Shown one piece after another: positions 61,452 to 64,000 of a DNA stretch of 64,000 nt. The stretch spans positions 1 to 64,000 of the forward strand of contig NZ_JAEKGC010000001.1 of NCBI RefSeq assembly GCF_016405885.1, read 5' to 3'. The translations under genes and the position numbers were made by a program. The stretch's first letter is position 1, and each line of letters starts with the position of its first letter. The stretch is from Arthrobacter sp. MSA 4-2 (GTDB lineage Bacteria > Actinomycetota > Actinomycetes > Actinomycetales > Micrococcaceae). Under the pieces are notes generated by a model. It did no database searches. It was given only the letters and a program-made list of their open reading frames with translations, and was not told where the DNA came from.

Positions 61452-61812
61452 CCCACGTGGCGACGGCGGGGATGCGGGCCCAGCTGCGCGAGGCGGCTGC
61501 AGCTATCTCGGGGAACGCCCTGGCGGTGGGCACCCGTACGACCTGATGCGTTTCGACATGAAGGTCCACCGCCTAATCTACCGGGCAGCGGCGAACCCGC
61601 GCCTCGAGGATGTGCTGATCCGCTACGACAAGCTGGTGACCCGAATCTGGTGCCTGGTGGTCGAGAAGGTGCCGGCGGTGGCCGAACACATCGCCGAGCA
61701 TGCGGAGCTGTTTGAGACGATCGCCGGGGGAGATGCGGACCGTACCGGGGATCTTGCGCTGGAGCATGGGACGAGTTTCGAGCAGGTCGTTCGGCGAGTG
61801 CTCCGATCCTGC
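61452..61812 (+). pseudogene. Decayed GntR-family (FCD domain) regulator, copy B
   Basis: The sequence reads AHVATAGMRAQLREAAAAISGNAL, has a frameshift near 61530, then YDLMRFDMKVHRLIYRAAAN, PRLEDVLIRYDKLVTRIWCL, VVEKVPAVAEHIAEHAELFE and TIAGGDADRTGDLALEHGTS up to VVRRVL. Copy B keeps the central FCD helices lost from copy A but has no DNA-binding domain and no stop where copy A stops. It is joined to metQ sequence rather than to its own 5' end. Confidence 0.8.
61702..61812 (+). repeat. 111-bp direct repeat, right copy
   Basis: This is the partner of 52528-52638 (about 95% identical, same orientation), 9.2 kb away on the other side of the restriction-modification island. Confidence 0.85.
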
Positions 61813-62096
61813 ACTTTAACAATCCCTGGGTGCGGTACCGGTTCACCTAGCTGTGAGCACAAGTGCGCGAGACGGACTTTTTCCTCTAAGGGCGCCACGG
61901 GTCACCCGGTCCGGACACGGTCGATGAGGATACAACTACCGGCCGAAGCCAGTCGCTACTACGGCGGGACATAAGTACCCCTTAGTTCTCCTGGTGTGGT
62001 GCTCACCCTCTGAAGAGGTCTTCATCCATTCACGGAGCGACCTAATGTCCAGGTGCAATGAGGTCACGCTCTAGATCTCTGGTCCTCGACAAGAGC
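61813..62096. other. Intergenic stretch right of the FCD remnant
   Basis: No gene, RNA or repeat was recognised in this 284-bp stretch. It separates the duplicated remnants from the small gene ending at 62097. Confidence 0.45.
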
Positions 62097-62414
62097 CTAC
62101 AGCTTGTCGATCCAGGTGTCCTCGTCGCGAAGGTCCCATGCGGAGGCCCCGGAAGTACTCAGTTTCGCATCGGACGTGGCCTTGATGCGTTCAATGATTC
62201 GGCGAGCTTCATGCTCGAAAAGATCCCGCAACGAGGAAACATCTCGAATCACCGCGGACTGGACTATCTCCTTCCGCTGATCCTGGTCGTCGATTCCGGC
62301 CGCCAAGAACTGGTCGCGAATGGCGCGCATCTGGTCATCCCTGATGGGCTTGTTCTCGGGCGGTGTAGGTGGCTGAGCGGCAGAGCCGAGGTCGAAAAGT
62401 GAGTCTGTCACCAT
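62097..62414 (-). CDS. Small hypothetical helical protein
   Basis: This 105-residue protein reads MVTDSLFDLGSAAQPPTPPE, then NKPIRDDQMRAIRDQFLAAG, IDDQDQRKEIVQSAVIRDVS and SLRDLFEHEARRIIERIKAT. The central segment resembles small actinobacterial helical modules (xxAGIxDxxxRxxxVxxxxxRxVxSLRDLxxxEAxxxIExI). A GTG five codons upstream is an alternative start. It lies divergent from the second hsdM gene. The function is unknown; it could be an accessory of the second restriction-modification locus. Confidence 0.6.
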   Translation of the reverse strand: MVTDSLFDLGSAAQPPTPPENKPIRDDQMRAIRDQFLAAGIDDQDQRKEIVQSAVIRDVSSLRDLFEHEARRIIERIKATSDAKLSTSGASAWDLRDEDTWIDKL

Positions 62415-62829
62415 TCGAGGATAGGCCACTGGCCTGCGACCGAAGGCGGCCCCGGATACAAATGCACCACCAGCTGGTTTCGGGAGTCACTCCCGAAAGG
62501 CGGCAATCCCCGACGATCGCTGCAACTGTCGTCTAGTCATGCGTCAGCCGGGCGCATTGGTATGGCGGCACCACGCCCACCCAGTCGTATGCGGCGGCGC
62601 CAGCTGAAACAACCTCTTGGTCCTACTCTACTGCATCGGTACGGCGCACTTCTCGGCGAGCAGTCTCAGCGAGGCTGGTTGAGGTTCGCTCCACAGTAGA
62701 GTGGCATACGAGTTAGGCCGAGCGTCATACTTCGTCGGTGATGGCTGTGAGACTGAGCCGATACGGTGTCACACCTCCGTCCGGAGAGTGTCGCACCGGC
62801 TTTGATGAAAGACTTCGAGGATTTGATTT
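62415..62829. other. Divergent intergenic region before the second hsdM
   Basis: This 415-bp stretch has no convincing frame. GAGGA (62817-62821) is the ribosome site of the downstream gene. No clear -35/-10 pair could be chosen. Confidence 0.4.
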
Positions 62830-64000
62830 ATGAGTGCGCGTATTTCCCTGCCCGAACTGGAACAGTACCTTGCTAAGGCTGCGGACATTCTCCGCGGCAG
62901 CATCGACCAGGCCGATTTCAAGGCATACATTTTCCCACTGATGTTCTTCAAACGAATCAGTGACGTCTACTTGGAAGAGTTCGCTGAGGCGCTGGAGGAG
63001 TCTGGCGGCGACCACGAGTTCGCGGCCTTCGCCGAAAATCACCGCTTTGCCATCCCTGGTGGCAACCTGTGGGATGACGTGCGCGGCCACACCGAGAATA
63101 TCGGCGGTGCCCTCCAGACGGCGTTCCGCGAGATCGAGAAGGCCAACCCTGAGACGCTCTACGGCATCTTCGGCAACGCCAATTGGACCAACAAGGACAA
63201 GCTGCCTGACCGCAAGCTTGCCGACCTGGTCGAGCACTTCTCGAGCAAGGCGCTCTCCAACGCCAACGTGGCGCCGGATGTGTTCGGTAACGCGTATGAA
63301 TACCTCATCAAGCGCTTCGCTGACCAGTCGAACAAAAAGGCTGGCGAGTACTACACCCCACGCTCGGTCGTAGGTCTGCTCATCAACATCCTCGATCCGA
63401 TCGAGGGTGAAAGCGTTTATGACCCGGCTTGCGGCACCGGCGGGATGCTGATCGAGGTCATCGAGCATGTAAAGGCTGCCGGAGGGAGCCCCAAGACTTT
63501 GTGGGGCAAGCTCTACGGCCAGGAGAAGGTGCTCGCTACCTCTGCCATCGCGCGCATGAACCTGCTGTTGCACGGCGTCGAGGACTTCAAGGTTGTGCGC
63601 GAAGACACGCTGCGCGACCCCGCCTTCTACACGGGGAACCGCCTCGCGCAGTTCGACTGCGTTGTAGCTAACCCGCCATTCTCGTTGAAGAACTGGGGCG
63701 ATGCCGAGTGGGGATCCGACAAGTGGGGCCGCAATGCCCTCGGTGGCGTCCCGCCGAAGGGGTACGCCGACTGGGCGTGGGTGCAGCACATGCTCACCTC
63801 CGCAAGGCCCAAGACCGGTCGTGTCGCGGTCGTTCTGCCCCAGGGCGCACTCTTCCGTCAGGGTGCGGAGGCAAGAATCCGTACTCACATCCTGAAATCC
63901 GGTGTAGTCGACGCCGTAATCGGACTTGCCCCCAACCTGTTCTACGGCACCGGCCTGGCCGCTTGCGTCCTGGTTCTACGACACCAGAAGCGCCGCGACA
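62830..64000 (+). CDS. hsdM: Second type I methyltransferase HsdM, 3' end cut by window edge
   Basis: The strand is open from ATG 62830 to the edge (390 codons). The HsdM N-terminal domain is LPELEQYLAKAADILRGSID followed by QADFKAYIFPLMFFKRISDVYLEE. AGEYYTPRSVVGLLINIL leads to AdoMet motif VYDPACGTGG (196-205), and the catalytic motif is VANPPF (279-284). It belongs to a different HsdM subfamily from the one at 59124-60689: the N-terminal domains do not align beyond short motifs. HsdS and HsdR would be expected to the right, outside the window. Composition is again less GC-rich than the metabolic regions. Confidence 0.93.
   Translation, partial: MSARISLPELEQYLAKAADILRGSIDQADFKAYIFPLMFFKRISDVYLEEFAEALEESGGDHEFAAFAENHRFAIPGGNLWDDVRGHTENIGGALQTAFREIEKANPETLYGIFGNANWTNKDKLPDRKLADLVEHFSSKALSNANVAPDVFGNAYEYLIKRFADQSNKKAGEYYTPRSVVGLLINILDPIEGESVYDPACGTGGMLIEVIEHVKAAGGSPKTLWGKLYGQEKVLATSAIARMNLLLHGVEDFKVVREDTLRDPAFYTGNRLAQFDCVVANPPFSLKNWGDAEWGSDKWGRNALGGVPPKGYADWAWVQHMLTSARPKTGRVAVVLPQGALFRQGAEARIRTHILKSGVVDAVIGLAPNLFYGTGLAACVLVLRHQKRRD

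Noticed and set aside
62725-63888. Reverse-strand open frame of 387 codons over the second hsdM
   Set aside because: The forward strand has a full HsdM N-terminal domain, AdoMet motif and NPPF; the reverse frame is its mirror.
1-64000. CRISPR arrays, tRNA/rRNA genes, transposases or integrases
   Set aside because: None was recognised. In particular, no integrase, tRNA or insertion sequence marks the island edges, so its mobility mechanism is unknown.

Overview
The window reads as chromosome of a high-GC actinobacterium, most likely Arthrobacter or another Micrococcaceae. The signs are a DUF222/HNH (13E12-type) protein behind an actinobacterial LexA box, a SAM-IV-type riboswitch in front of methionine genes, a class F sortase, and dense GTG/ATG starts with 1-4 nt overlaps. 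From about 53 kb the base composition drops and the region looks acquired.

Layout. 1-5.8 kb: an edge-truncated DUF222 protein, an ArsR/SRPBCC pair, a CPBP membrane protease and a DHA2 drug exporter. 5.9-12.2 kb: a leftward operon (asparaginase, PuuE/imidase-like deacetylase, MFS transporter, two SDRs) under a divergent LacI regulator with a clear promoter and operator. 12.2-16.5 kb: a 5-oxoprolinase operon, pxpA - biotin carrier - biotin carboxylase - pxpB - pxpC, probably read from a leaderless promoter. 16.5-19.9 kb: an orphan domain protein, a RibD/DHFR-like reductase, an AraC/GyrI regulator and a CbbX-type AAA ATPase.

20.2-32.9 kb is a purine-to-malate region: xanthine dehydrogenase (xdhABC), urate oxidase, uraH and uraD carry hypoxanthine/xanthine to allantoin; guanine deaminase feeds xanthine; allantoinase and ureidoglycine aminohydrolase continue towards glyoxylate; malate synthase takes glyoxylate to malate. 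An uncharacterised HpcH/HpaI-like lyase is locked between malate synthase and the ureidoglycine enzyme. Allantoate hydrolase and a ureide permease are not present here. 32.9-41.6 kb is a cell-wall sugar recycling region: N-acetylglucosamine kinase and a giant FAD/Fe-S D-2-hydroxyacid dehydrogenase run left, murQ-anmK-nagB-nagA run right. MurQ releases D-lactate, so the dehydrogenase plausibly burns it. A secreted phosphodiester glycosidase/metallophosphatase (41.9-45.3 kb), a matrixin-like protease and a lipoprotein sortase F follow.

47.8-52.1 kb is a SAM-IV-riboswitch-controlled sulfur operon: flavin monooxygenase plus metNIQ. Downstream, decayed copies of metQ and of a GntR/FCD regulator lie on both sides of an 8.3 kb island (about 53-61.3 kb), as if the island had landed in a duplicated metQ-gntR module. 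The island holds a four-gene type I restriction-modification operon, hsdM-hsdS-X-hsdR, every junction overlapping by 4 nt. X is a three-helix membrane protein with a cytoplasmic beta-helix-like repeat domain, and it is the best candidate for an undescribed component here. A frameshifted gene with a 4-bp tandem duplication precedes hsdM. A second, unrelated type I methyltransferase gene starts at 62830 and runs off the right edge.
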